Source: Colias croceus
Taxonomy: Eukaryota > Arthropoda > Insecta > Lepidoptera > Pieridae
Reading direction: 5' to 3'
DNA length: 64,000 bases
Assembly (NCBI RefSeq): GCF_905220415.1
Contig: NC_059548.1
Coordinates: 7,504,501 to 7,568,500, forward strand
Positions 37,201-47,808 of the stretch are shown one piece after another. How positions within the stretch are numbered: the stretch's first letter is position 1; every line of letters begins with the position of its first letter. Under the pieces are notes generated by a model. It was not told where the DNA came from, did no database searches, and saw only the letters and a list, made by a program, of their open reading frames with translations. A program made the translations under genes and the position numbers.

Positions 37201-40200
37201 ATATATTGGTAAGTTACAACTATTTTTTCAGTTAATAGTATTGTGGAACTTTTAATACGGGGATGACATTGCCCCAAAATAATAATTTTATACCAACATA
37301 GTGATTTGATCAAAGAAAACTATACCACTTTGGTTTATTAATTTTATCCATGTAGATCGATTTTAGAAAAACCTTGTTCTCATTTGAGTGTGTTTACATT
37401 TTTTGGTGATTTGTTAGACACTTTGAGAAATAGACAATTTCACAATATTAAATCTATATTGATAAACTTCATTAATAAAGCATGATGCACTAAAATGATA
37501 ATAAAACTAATGAGCAACATTTGAAGATGTTGATATCCTGTTCTTACACAGGCTATTGATTTGGAATATCAAATAGATGAAAGTTCATTATGAACAAAGT
37601 CACTCGAGAGAGTCGTGATAATCATACAAATACTTATCTGCTTCTGAATATAGTGACCATTAGCAAATTTATAGGCATATTTATCATATTAAATTATTTG
37701 TCAATAATATCAAGTTCTATTAGTTAGTTTATTGCAGTCTACAATATAAGCTGTATAGAAATGTATAAAGTTGAGAAGTCTTAAGAAACTCGTTGTCTAT
37801 TCTAATGTTCAATTATTCTAGTTTCCAATATGCTTATTCATACTTAATCTCGACGTGTGTTGAAGTTTTTGTGCTGGTTTAATTAACGATCTTAATAATT
37901 TGCAATTCATGTATAGAGAAGATTTTTTGTAAAAAGCATGAGTAAAAAAATCGCACGTGACATTTGAATTTTTAAAATCGTTATTTCTGTATTCGGAGAG
38001 ACAGATGAAACTTGCTAAAGAAACCTCTTTTATTAGGTGTTTAATACGATTTGACCTACTAGCGGAGGTGGTTGCTCCTGCGTTATCATTCCTATCGCGA
38101 CTAGACGATTATATTAGTAACTCCGAAATGGGGTCGAGTCATGTCCACGTGTCATTAGGTCATCGTAAAATATATCATTATGATTGCGTTTAATTCAATC
38201 CGCTGAAGGTCATTGTCGCTCGATTCGGTTGCTACGCACACAGAACTATAGGCTACGCATTTATTTAGTGATGTCCTTGAATTTATTTTTATAGAAATTT
38301 CAACTCTATGATTAATGATAAATATTGTTATTTTTGTAAGTGATTCATTAATTACACTTTCGAAGACACGTTTATTAATTGCACTACTAATTTACATTAT
38401 GTTATGATTCGTTATGATGTTTATATTTACACAGATGGTATTAGTAATTATTCTATTCTATATTCTGGTTATCTTATAGTTTTTATCTATTAGGTTTTAA
38501 TGTAAATAATATATTTTATGGCCGTGCAATCAAATAGTAATTTTTAAGTTTTATATTTCTTTATCATAATTTAATTTCATATCATAGAATTAAATGGGTG
38601 AGTTATTATACCTACTATGTTTGCGTACATTTATAAATTGTTTAATCAGTTGTACAAAATTTTGATAGGTAAACAAGACTGTCTTATGAGTACCTAAGGT
38701 ATTCTAGTCAATGAACTGTGAAGTATTGGCTGTATCAAATTTTAAAAATTATTGCTTTTGTTTTTTGTACCCACATAGCATTATATCCTATCATGCTGAT
38801 ATAATATGTACATACAACGAAATAAGTTATTTGCAACAATAATTTTACTAATGTAATATTTCATTAAACAATGATTTCAATATAAAGTTAACTGATTACA
38901 CATTTAAAGTCCGATCATGTTTCATTGAAAAAAGGAAATGGTTCCTCATTTGACGATTCTGTCTTTATCGAGTTTCTGGGTGTTTCTAAATGTTTGCATA
39001 GCATTTATTTATTTTCTCTTTTTTAGTTTCAGAATACATTCCCGGCGGAGAGCTGCTAGCTTTACTAGATAAGTGTGGAAAGTTACCGGAGGATATTGTT
39101 AAAGTTTTTGTTGCAGAAATTGCCATAGCTTTAGGTTTGTAAAATATGTTTTTCTTAGATTTGTTCTTGGACTTAAAGGAAATAAATGATTCATTAATGT
39201 TTATAAATCTAAAAGACTAATTAATTAATTATTCTGCTCTATCTTATTTTCATCTCGGTCTGGCAGGACACAGAAGGCTGATCACCTGCTTGTCCCTAAA
39301 GAAAAGGATCTGCCCCTTACCCCACTTGGGGACATGGGACTTCACTTTTTATCTTATTTTGAGATATTGTACATATTTACACCTATATGTTTATTTTCAT
39401 CCATGTTCAAATCAAACAAAACCAGGATAATTGCATATATTAAAAATGCAGGTTGTACATCTGTACAATCATTATTTCAGATTATAAAAAAGCGTACGCC
39501 GTGACTATTTTCGTACTTAAATGTGTGACTGTTTCAAATTACATAATCTTGATTACATTGACCTAATTTGGCATACTGCGCCTTCCTTGTATTTGTTATC
39601 CCGATATTTTAATATTAATGGCCTTTTTTCATGTACTTCATGCCCCTTTGGGTGATTTCCGGCATATATAATGATTTTAAGTATATTTATAGCTATGTCT
39701 CAGGTACTGAGTCATAGCTATAAATATACATACAAAATATAGAGAAACAAAAAAAGAACCTTCAAAAAAATTAAGACAACTCGCGGTTATTTGTTAAGAA
39801 ATATATCGAATAAGTCGCGTTTTAAACATTAACATTTATTCATTAATTTCGACACACTATTTAGTTCCAGAATTGGTCTACTTATATTTCTGATACAGAT
39901 ATTTTAAAAAACTATATTAAAATATTGAATCATTATGTAAACAAAGAAATCTATTATTGATTACCATATAATAATCATCCAATTACTAACAACATAAGCA
40001 CTTATTAACATGATAATTGTAATTACAGATTTTTTACATAATGCGGGCATAATATATCGAGATTTAAAGCCAGAGAACATTTTATTGGATGAAGATTATA
40101 ACATTAAGTTGATAGACTTTGGCTTGTCTAAGTGGTTGTCGGTCAGGTCGCGGACGACTACGCTCTGTGGCACACTTAAATATATGGGTGAGTTGATTCT

Positions 40201-43200
40201 TGATTTATTTTGTTTCAAATTGTGATTAAAGATCATATGATTGGCGTTTTGCCTACATATTATAGGATCGGGGTCTAAATTTGGTTGGGTGTGTTATATT
40301 TGTTCAATGCAAAATTTAGGTAGATAGTATGAGATATATCTTTTCTTGTTATATTGTCCAGCAACAATTTGTTATACTGTCGAGAAACACTATTTCTTTA
40401 GCGCAAAATGCATTTTTTTGTAAAAAAAGAATATCCCTAAAACGTGATTTAAACACAATAGACATACATATTACATCTTATAGAGCGCAACTAAAACGAT
40501 CATTTTCCATTGCAGTGTGGGATTTGATTCGTGCTCTGTTAAATTGAAATGGCTCAATACACGGCTTCCTCGGTCCGCGAACACTCTCTTCACTCTACTC
40601 TCTTGTAAACCGGCACATTTAAGTGATTATGTCAGTAGGAGCGAGTAGTATGCGCGCGGCTCGCCACTGACGCCGGCAAGATGAACGCCCGCGATTTCAA
40701 CTTCGAAATCGCCATGGACGGTAGCCAAGTGGACGAAGTGGTCGCTAGCATATTCCACACGGTTCTCTTCCACCGCTCGAGCGGGAAATTCACTTACAAC
40801 AACGAGGAGAGCTACTCCATACGGACCGTCAACTATGTGGACGTCGATTGCGACTTCATCGACTTCACGTACGTTTGCTGCGCGTCCGAAACCCTAGTGC
40901 GCAGAATTAAGAGAGAGATCTCCATATTCTCTAAGCTCCTCCGCACGTTGGACGGCCGACCGTCCCCGGCCAAAGGCGAGATCAGCCTCGAATTCTTCCA
41001 GAAACATCGAACGAGGTGGTTCTTACCCACGTACGTGCCGGTCCCCTGGGAGATATGGCGGGTCAGTTGCGAACTCACGGAGTCCGGCAACGACCAAGAT
41101 ATGCACAGCAAACACGAAAGCGTCGTCGAAATGCTCCAGGATCAAATCGTTTTTATTACTGAAATAATTAACCGACACGAATACGTGCCCAAGATGCCCA
41201 ACCGGTCAGACGCCGATCTCATCTTCGATACTTCCTACCCGGATATCCAGCCGTATCTATTCGCGATTAAATATAAATTGCCCGAAACTGAATCTAACAC
41301 GGTTGGCAACACAGTTCGTAAACTTATTAGAGATACGTTGTCTTTGTGATCGTCGATAACGTGGTGTGGCTGCGTCCAATTATTCGCGATTGCACGAACG
41401 ACGCTGTTCGTCTCATTGCCATTGTATTGTTGATCGATGCTGTTCAAACGCTTAGATTTAGTCACATTTGTTTAAGTACATTCTAAATTTGTTCGTGCAA
41501 TTGTTATTAATAAAGACGAGACCTCGCTCTCTACTTGAGAAATAGAAATCTTCGATTATTCACTCGATTTTTGTGATATATCGATATAAGGCGTAATCGA
41601 TTTATGACTACCGTGTGAAACGAAATTTTGGACTATGAAAAAATTAAATCCTATATTATTTTGTGAAGAATTTATTCTTGAACGTGCAATTGTTTTCGTC
41701 AAAAATTGTTAATAAGGTTTTTAGGTAATAAAGCTATATCTGTGAAATATTGCTATATTTTATTTATATTATTGTAAATGTACTTAGTCATTACAATTAA
41801 AATGCAAGTTTATTAAATTATTTATTTTTAACTTGTCCTTTAGTTTCGTGTTATAATTTGTTTGACAATTGACGTGTTTTATTTTAATTCGGTAGACGTA
41901 TGTGTTTTTGTTGTGTTTAGGCTTAATCAAGCAATAGTCACGTAACTGTGAAAGCTGGTTGAAGTGTCCACTTGTGTTTATATTCGACTGTCTCATTTAC
42001 TTTAAATAAGTTTATATGCGAAGTAAATTAAGCCATGATTGACGACATGTAATTTTAGATGTAAACGTAATACTAATAATGTACATACAGGTATTAATTT
42101 TAAAATCGACTTATACTTCATTTGAATACACATTAGAGCCTTTAATCGTTATTAAGAGTATATTAGAGGATCCTTCAGGATTCGAGTGTAATGTAACACA
42201 GTGTGATGTAGTATAGACGTTGAATAACAATTTATTATTCTAATAACTTTGTTATTATGCTAGAGGCCCTTGCGATTCGAATTGTATAATTAGAAGGGCT
42301 ATTTTCATTTTATAAATGTAGTATAGAATTAAATTTAATGAAAAGCCTACAATTACATTTTAAAAATGTGTACATAAATGTAAATATTTATATTTTAATA
42401 TATTAATGTAAAGATTTTCTCATTCAAATTATTCTTCGTATGGTTGGAAATTTGAGAGCTTTATGATACTAACATTCTGCTTAGTGTATTGTAAATTGTA
42501 GAATTTCGAATTATTAATACTAGAATATTTTATTTTAAATCAGTGTGATATATATACTTGGATAATTTGAAAATAATTTAATTTAAGATGGTGCATGGAT
42601 AGTATGTTAGTGTAGAAAAAAGATAAAAATAAAAAAAAATGATTGTGTGTTCCGAAACAGTGAAATTTTGTCGTAATGTTAGATATAAATGTCTAGCTAA
42701 TCTTAGTCTTTATTTTCTACTCGTAACAAAATCCATAGGCTTAATTCTATTTTTCTAGCTAGCTAACACAATTATGTTGATGAATTAAAAATAATACTTA
42801 CTACTATTTCATTCAATGTTTGTCCATTTAAAAATTTAACATAAAACGGTTTTACCTATGACGTGGAGTATCAGACATTTTTGATTAAGGTGTCTGGGGA
42901 AAAGAATATCTTAGAAATAACTTATTATTTTAGTTACTGACGCACTATAGTTATAACCAAAAAGTTTTATTCCAACTTGACATACATACAAAGAATAATT
43001 GTTTCCGTTAATCAGTTTTATCTTAATAACTCAGGCCACGGAACCACAGACACAATAGTAAATCTATTGTGTCTGGGACCAATTGGGCCGCTTGGGGCTC
43101 AATGGGTTAAAAATACGGCGCATGCTCCTCAAATCCCCTCGATGTTTCCATGTACAATGAATCCATCCATGAACTTATAATTATTTACTTTCCTACCTCA

Positions 43201-45068
43201 TTTTGTAACTAGCTGTAGTTTATTCGCATCTCGATTGAATCATAGTTTTCCTATACGTCTATTATATTTTATTGACTAATTATCACCAAAGAGAAGGCTG
43301 TACCTTGCGATGATAATTCGACCATTGCAATTGGTTTGTCGCTTCTATTGCTTTTTTACTCCATTTTATATTAGGTAGACCCTTTTTGACTTCTTTTGAT
43401 AGTGTGTAACATCGAAAATAAATTTCATAAATATGCTTGGGACGTTATTGCAGGTTTAAAATTAATAAACGAATGAACAATAATAACGACCTAAAATTGC
43501 TTGTGTGTGATAAAGCTTGGAGTAAGAAAGAAATGGAACATTAATATAAATTCATATCAGTGAGTACCTTAGTATCGAATGTTTTAAAACTTAATTCAAA
43601 TTGAATTTGGTGGTGAGACAATATATTTTATTCTAAAGATACCTTAATCGTGTGCCTCGTTTAAATGTTTACGTCGCACGTTGTATATAGGAGCACCTAG
43701 CTATGGCCTTACTTAAAGATGTTATGACTTATTATGTATGGCTGTTATATATTTGTATGTATGTGGTATGAGATAGTATATGTTGTGATGTATCAGTTCA
43801 AAAGCAGGAACATTAGTCTTGTGATAATTTATAATATAAATATGTGAATAAATGATGAAGTATTATGGAAGTATTTTATTTATATGATAATAAAACCTTT
43901 TTCTACCCCAATTTAATGTTGCATTTCTTGAAATGCAATTAATTTGGAACTCGGAAGGAGCAATAAGTTTATTATTGAGATATCCAGAATTATTTTTTAT
44001 CCGAGAAACTAGCCATCTAGGTATTGTTTGTTCTAATCTGATACCAGAAATATTATAGAATAGAAAACAATTACTTTATTCCTTCTATTGTTAGAGAAAC
44101 GGTATGTGAATACTAAACCAATCACTACTAACTATATCATACAAATGTTGAACCATTATTGTCAACTTGTTATTTAAATAGCAATGATCAGTCTGTCGTT
44201 AAAATTGGGTCTTCTCTGACTTATCTCTACATATATTTACGAAAATAATTCTTAACGTATCAGCGTGTTAGAGAAAGCTATAATACCAGAAGTACGAAGT
44301 CCACTGCGTATTAGGATATTCATAACAAATTATTTTACATTTAATTAATTAATATTTTATATTTAATGTATTGCACAGAGGAATTGAAGTTTGCGTCTTT
44401 GTTATAAGTTTAAATATCGCATGAAAACTTAAATATATTTGTGACATGTGAACTGAAGACACCAAATGACTTCGTGTGCTCAACTGCAGCAAGAAATTTC
44501 CTACCATGAACGTAAATATATAAATCATTATATTATATAGTTTATAATTAAGTAATTTGTGTGAATGGAGGAATGCATGTTGCGTAGAGCACAAGAAGTG
44601 TGAATGAGATATGTTCTTTGCTTTAATATAAAAGGAGTATTAAAACGGTTAACTATTATTAGCCCTATTTTTACTCATACAATGAATTTATAAATTCATA
44701 AGTGTTAATGAAAAAATGTCTGTTTACGTATTAGCTTATTCAAAGTTACCGTTTTCTTATTATATTATATTCATAGTTCAAAGAAATCCTGTCTGTTAAA
44801 TTGAACTATACGTATAGTAGTTAGGTTAGTATTTAATGCTTTTTAATAGTCCCTTTATCCTATTATTAATTAAAAAGTCTTAATTTTGCTTCTATCAGAA
44901 GTATGAAAGTGGTAATTACTATAATTTTTCATAAAACTCGAAGGCATTTTATTACTAATTTTTTTTCCTTTGTTATCAGCTCCTGAGATCCTGCAAAGGG
45001 AACCATATGGCCATGCTGTGGATTGGTGGTCGCTTGGCGTGCTGACTTGTAGAATGCTGACAGGAGAA
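34252..45068 (+). CDS. S6KL: S6KL/RSKR (SgK494)-type Ser/Thr protein kinase, 3' end not found
   Basis: This is an AGC-like kinase related to Drosophila S6KL and vertebrate RSKR. Seven exons join in phase: 34252-34341, 34554-34666, 35082-35310, 37085-37208, 39027-39134, 40029-40187 and 44980-45068. They give 304 residues, with the C-lobe end missing. The N-terminus MGNLH suggests N-myristoylation, as in the MG- start of its relatives. SRPWSRVSRRW and WPVAHKESIFLPEFPI precede the kinase domain, like EWPVP..LFLPEFPI of RSKR. The Gly loop is AKGAFGEV (116-123) and the catalytic Lys is about 138. YRDLKPEN is at 231-238, DFG at 251-253 and the T-loop TTTLCGTLKYM at 264-274. APE (275-277) follows directly across the 4.8 kb intron that holds Atg101. 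The lost first glycine is shared by the family. Downstream exons may lie beyond 64 kb or be too diverged for me to see. Confidence 0.85.
35335..35516 (-). mobile_element. RTE-type LINE or SINE fragment in kinase intron 3
   Basis: It begins ACTAGCTTACCGCCCGCGGC, the usual head of these repeats, and runs about 180 bases to ATATATATTAAGAT. Confidence 0.55.
35762..35937 (-). mobile_element. RTE-type LINE or SINE fragment in kinase intron 3
   Basis: It begins ACTAGCGGTCCGCCTCGGC, contains AAATCGGTTCAGCTGTTCT and ends near TTATATTATAGATT. Confidence 0.55.
36446..36493. repeat. Perfect hairpin, 18-base arms
   Basis: AATTTTTAAAATAGATAC (36446-36463) and its exact reverse complement (36476-36493) are separated by 12 bases, within the kinase intron before exon 4. 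Confidence 0.8.
37209..39026 (+). other. Kinase intron 4, nothing else recognised
   Basis: No gene or clear element is seen. The open frame at 37957-38193 has no recognisable domain. Confidence 0.5.
39135..40028 (+). other. Kinase intron 5 with a possible SINE piece and a hairpin
   Basis: About 39245-39350 (TCTCGGTCTGGCAGGACAC, CACCTGCTTGTCCCTAAAG, CCCCACTTGGGGACATGG) is richer in GC and looks like a SINE fragment of unassigned family. A hairpin is at 39681-39729. Confidence 0.4.
39681..39729. repeat. Near-perfect hairpin, 22-base arms, 5-base loop
   Basis: GTATATTTATAGCTATG, T, CTCA on the left pairs with TGAG, T, CATAGCTATAAATATAC on the right around the loop GGTAC. There is a single T:T mismatch. 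Confidence 0.85.
40629..40670 (+). promoter_or_regulatory. Upstream ORF before Atg101
   Basis: An ATG at 40629 opens a 13-codon frame (MSVGASSMRAARH) closed by TGA at 40668-40670, ten bases before the Atg101 start. If it is in the mRNA leader it could lower or condition Atg101 translation. The transcription start is not known, so it may be untranscribed. Confidence 0.35.
40681..41349 (+). CDS. Atg101: Autophagy-related protein 101, intronless and nested
   Basis: The product is a HORMA-domain subunit of the ULK/Atg1 initiation complex. It binds and stabilises Atg13 and recruits downstream factors at forming autophagosomes. The single 222-residue frame matches animal Atg101 (218 residues in human) along its whole length: HTVLFHRSSGKFTY (26-39), DVDCDFIDFTYV (54-65), ISLEFFQKHRTRW (101-113), PWEIW (122-126), INRHEYVPKMP (163-173) and the C-terminal RKLIRDTLSL. 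W113-F114 correspond to the exposed WF finger. The start is at 40681 with a good context (GCAAG before ATG). The gene lies on the same strand inside the intron between kinase exons 6 and 7. Its coding part is richer in GC than the flanks. A complete ORF without introns inside another gene's intron could mean an ancient retrocopy or simply an intron-poor native gene. Confidence 0.96.
   Translation: MNARDFNFEIAMDGSQVDEVVASIFHTVLFHRSSGKFTYNNEESYSIRTVNYVDVDCDFIDFTYVCCASETLVRRIKREISIFSKLLRTLDGRPSPAKGEISLEFFQKHRTRWFLPTYVPVPWEIWRVSCELTESGNDQDMHSKHESVVEMLQDQIVFITEIINRHEYVPKMPNRSDADLIFDTSYPDIQPYLFAIKYKLPETESNTVGNTVRKLIRDTLSL
41509..41514 (+). terminator. Candidate poly(A) signal of Atg101
   Basis: AATAAA lies 160 bases after the stop. 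Others follow at 41727-41732 and further on, so the 3' end could be longer. Confidence 0.45.
41733..44979 (+). other. Remainder of kinase intron 6
   Basis: This AT-rich stretch has no recognisable gene. It may contain longer Atg101 3' untranslated sequence. A hairpin (CAGACACAATAG, five-base loop, CTATTGTGTCTG) is at about 43046-43074. The open frames at 42977 and 44349 are not supported. Confidence 0.5.
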
Positions 45069-46360
45069 GTGAGTACAATTTGTTTATACGTTTATAATTA
45101 AATTGTCTTAAGCTATGCTACGATGCTTAAACGTTCACGTAAAATTAACAACAAAATTGTCAGAAATAAAACTGCCTACGCGTGTAGTAGATGGAATTTC
45201 CTAACGAGCGGTATCAATAGATAGTTAGGCCATAATTTTTTAACCTAAGGAGTTAAATGTACCACTGGAAGAAACTTGTTACCACGACACAGGGAATCCT
45301 AGTGTGGGTGTGTGGCTCCTCCACTAAATCAACACTGCTTATACAACGCTGACGTATATTTTTTTTACTACATAGACGATTATGAATCTTGTTGTTTATA
45401 TAGTTCTTCAATGTTTATAAATCTATAGCTTATACTTAACTTATCGGAGATAATTGAGATTTTCGCCAAGAATTGATGGGCGCCTCGTAAATAATCAGTA
45501 TAAATTTCTATAGGTAAATAGCCTTATTTTATGTACTTCTTGTAAATAAGGTACATCACTGCAAAGTATCATCAAAATCTGTTCAGTCGATTTCGCGTAA
45601 ATGAGTAGAAAAAAGTAACAAACGTACGCCTTACATACGCCTAATCATACGCCTTCCTAGCTATATATTTATTGGGTCCATGCTATAACTCAACAAAGAG
45701 CCATATTTATTTTACATCAAGTTGGAATGGCTATTGGCTACTATATACTTGTTAATATCATTATCATGTTTTTTTACAAATATTATATCCCCAATCAGTG
45801 GACATACAAGATACGGCTAGTGTTTTCGTATAAAATTTTAAATTCATTGTCTTTTGCGTAACTCAAATTATATTACGGTGAATTTAGATCAAACGAGCGA
45901 ATGCTCAACCCCGCTATGTCAAATTATTTTAGTGTAAACAGCCGTAGAGCATTCGTTCGTTGTTATTAGAGCGTTTGAAAATATTCTATGCAATGTTCTA
46001 ATACTGTATAACACTGAATACGAGTTTTCTCTAACTACACTAAAACATCACGAAAGAATGCTCTTGCTCTAGCTCTATGTTCGTAAGATGTAAATGCACC
46101 GTTAGACGAAGATCTTATATGATGAAAAGTAACATTTAATGTGAATGATTTTTTTCTTTAACGAAATAGGTATTACCTAAATACTTTATAGTGAAGATAA
46201 TTGACTATACCTATCTATAGTATGATACATAATTATTATTGTGCTTCAATTTGCTTTTCTTTATTTGATTAACTTTTATACTACATATTTTAATTAATTA
46301 AATTCACATATTAAAAAATGTTTGAAGTTTATTTTAGGGTATCAAATAAAACATTATGTA
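45069..46360. other. Spacer after the last visible kinase exon
   Basis: No exon is recognised. An inverted pair (AACGAGCGAATGCTC against GAGCATTCGTTCGTT) at about 45893-45962 suggests a small MITE. Confidence 0.4.
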
Positions 46361-46369
46361 AAAAACGTA

Positions 46370-46379
46370 TTTATTTATT
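46370..46379 (-). terminator. Candidate poly(A) signals of the secreted-protein gene
   Basis: Two overlapping AATAAA motifs on the minus strand lie about 250 bases after the stop codon. Confidence 0.5.
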
Positions 46380-46570
46380 ACTTATAGTACCGGAAATTCG
46401 ATAATTTATTTGAAAATAATTACAACTTAGGTAGTTCTTCAGTTTCTACTATTTAAATAAGTCTCTAACTAGTCTGACATTCACGCGTTTTTCCGATCGT
46501 AGCCGGCGGAAACGGGAACCCATCACAAACGCACTGCATAGGGCAATTTGCCTCTTGCTGGCGGAGGGCG

Positions 46571-46600
46571 CGTGTCGAGGGAATTTCTGTCGACACACGC
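46571..46600 (-). repeat. 3' UTR stem-loop with SalI-like core
   Basis: GCGTGTCGA and TCGACACACGC can pair across an 11-base loop with a small bulge, just after the stop codon of the secreted-protein gene. It lies in an unusually GC-rich stretch of the untranslated region. Confidence 0.5.
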
Positions 46601-46625
46601 CTACCGCCTCTGGAGTTTTGCTTAT

Positions 46626-47807
46626 CTAAGAGGAGGTAGGAGCGCTCGACTTTTCAGTTTTTTCAGCGCTAACCTCTGACGAGTCTTTGCTAGTTTCAGA
46701 ACTTTCTGAGCTTTCCTCAGAACTGTCTTTAGTAGAGGCATTTAAAGGGAGAGCAGTTTCTTTCAATTCGGGTTTTTTCTCGCTTTCTTCTTTTGGCTGT
46801 GCAGGTTCAATGGGTGCTGCTTTTTCCTTTGGTGCGTCGTCTTTTTTGTCTTCAACTTTTTCCTCCTTTTCCTTTGATTCTTCACTGGATTCGGCAGATT
46901 TGACAGAAATCGCAGGTATCTCAGCTTGCTTATCTTCGGCGTTGGCAACATCAGCAGATTTTGTTTCCTCCTTGGCAGCATCGGCGCTTGTTGGTTTTTC
47001 GTCCACAGCATCACGAACTACGCGTGGCGAATCAGCGGCTACTCCAGCGTCGCCAGATTTGGGTTCAACTGGTGCTTCAGGAACGGGTGATTTTGCAGCA
47101 GGCTCTTCTTTCTTCTCTTCAGCTTTCTGTTCAACAGGTTTGGCTTCATCGACGTTTTCACTTTTAGCAGCGACTTCAGATTCTGGTGCTTCATCTTTTT
47201 TCTCTTCAGGCTCCGCTGACTTGGTAGAGACGGCAGGCTGACTTTCAGAAATAGGGTTGATTGCGGCCAGGTCAACAACATCATCAGCTACTGCAGCTGG
47301 GTTTTTAATTGCGCTAACAACGTCAATTGCTTCATCAACACTCACAGATTTAACGGCTGGTGCAACTTCTTCTACTTTTGCTTGTGATTCTTCAGGTTTG
47401 GACTCTGGTTTGGATTCGGCTTCAGGGCTTTCACTTTTTTGTTGTGGTTTTTCTTCTGAAGGGGCGGCGTCTTTAGCTGGTTCTTCTGATTTTACCTGTG
47501 GAATTTCCTCTTTCTTAGATTCTTTATCGTCCTCTTTTGCAGGTTTGGAATCTACAGCGGCTTCAATGGGAGAAGGTGCGCTCTTGGCTTCTGCGTCAAT
47601 AGGTGCGCTTGCTTCTTTTTCTTCAGGTACTGGCTCTTCTTTTTTTGCTTCTGGAACCGCTGGCTGTGCATCGTTCTGAACTTTTTCTTCCCCGCTCTTT
47701 ATTTCCGCTGCAGCAACTGGTGCGACAGGCACATCTGGCTTATCTTCTGCGACGGGCATGGCGAGGCTCACAGCCACTAAGGCCAGACAAACAATCAGCA
47801 CCTTCAT
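46626..47807 (-). CDS. Secreted, disordered Ala/Glu/Lys/Ser/Pro-rich protein, function unknown
   Basis: A single coding exon gives 393 residues. Residues 1-16 are a clear signal peptide (MKVLIVCLALVAVSLA). The rest is low-complexity, with many PEAK-, EEKK- and SEES-like runs. It has no aromatic residue or histidine, and its only cysteine is in the signal peptide. It contains just two arginines, R262 and R265, which form an R-V-V-R furin-type site (SPRVVRDAV). Residues about 154-189 (SVSVDEAIDVVSAIKNPAAV onward) are the only part with regular hydrophobic spacing. The C-terminus (about 360-382) is a Ser/Glu cluster rich in S-x-E sites, as phosphorylated by secretory-pathway kinases. There is one N-glycosylation sequon (N356-A-S). 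A splice acceptor (TTTTTTTCAG) ends one base before the ATG, so the leader is in another exon. Open frames on both strands across it are shadows. I do not recognise the family. Confidence 0.85.
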   Translation of the reverse strand: MKVLIVCLALVAVSLAMPVAEDKPDVPVAPVAAAEIKSGEEKVQNDAQPAVPEAKKEEPVPEEKEASAPIDAEAKSAPSPIEAAVDSKPAKEDDKESKKEEIPQVKSEEPAKDAAPSEEKPQQKSESPEAESKPESKPEESQAKVEEVAPAVKSVSVDEAIDVVSAIKNPAAVADDVVDLAAINPISESQPAVSTKSAEPEEKKDEAPESEVAAKSENVDEAKPVEQKAEEKKEEPAAKSPVPEAPVEPKSGDAGVAADSPRVVRDAVDEKPTSADAAKEETKSADVANAEDKQAEIPAISVKSAESSEESKEKEEKVEDKKDDAPKEKAAPIEPAQPKEESEKKPELKETALPLNASTKDSSEESSESSETSKDSSEVSAEKTEKSSAPTSS

Positions 47808-47808
47808 C

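Noticed and set aside
37957..38193. 78-codon frame in a kinase intron as a missing kinase exon
   Set aside because: No kinase motif, and exons 4 and 5 already join in phase with continuous homology.
40833..41111. 92-codon minus-strand frame
   Set aside because: Antisense to Atg101.
46389..46455. Short + strand frame after an AG at 46388 as the next kinase exon
   Set aside because: Phase fits but the 22 codons show no C-lobe similarity and overlap the 3' UTR of the opposite gene.
46763..47284. Further minus-strand frames in other registers over the same gene
   Set aside because: Lys/Leu-rich out-of-frame translations of a biased gene, with no signal or start context.
46687..47679. Plus-strand open frames of 184 and 140 codons
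   Set aside because: They are antisense shadows of the low-complexity secreted protein; their Ser/Ala-rich content follows from its codons.
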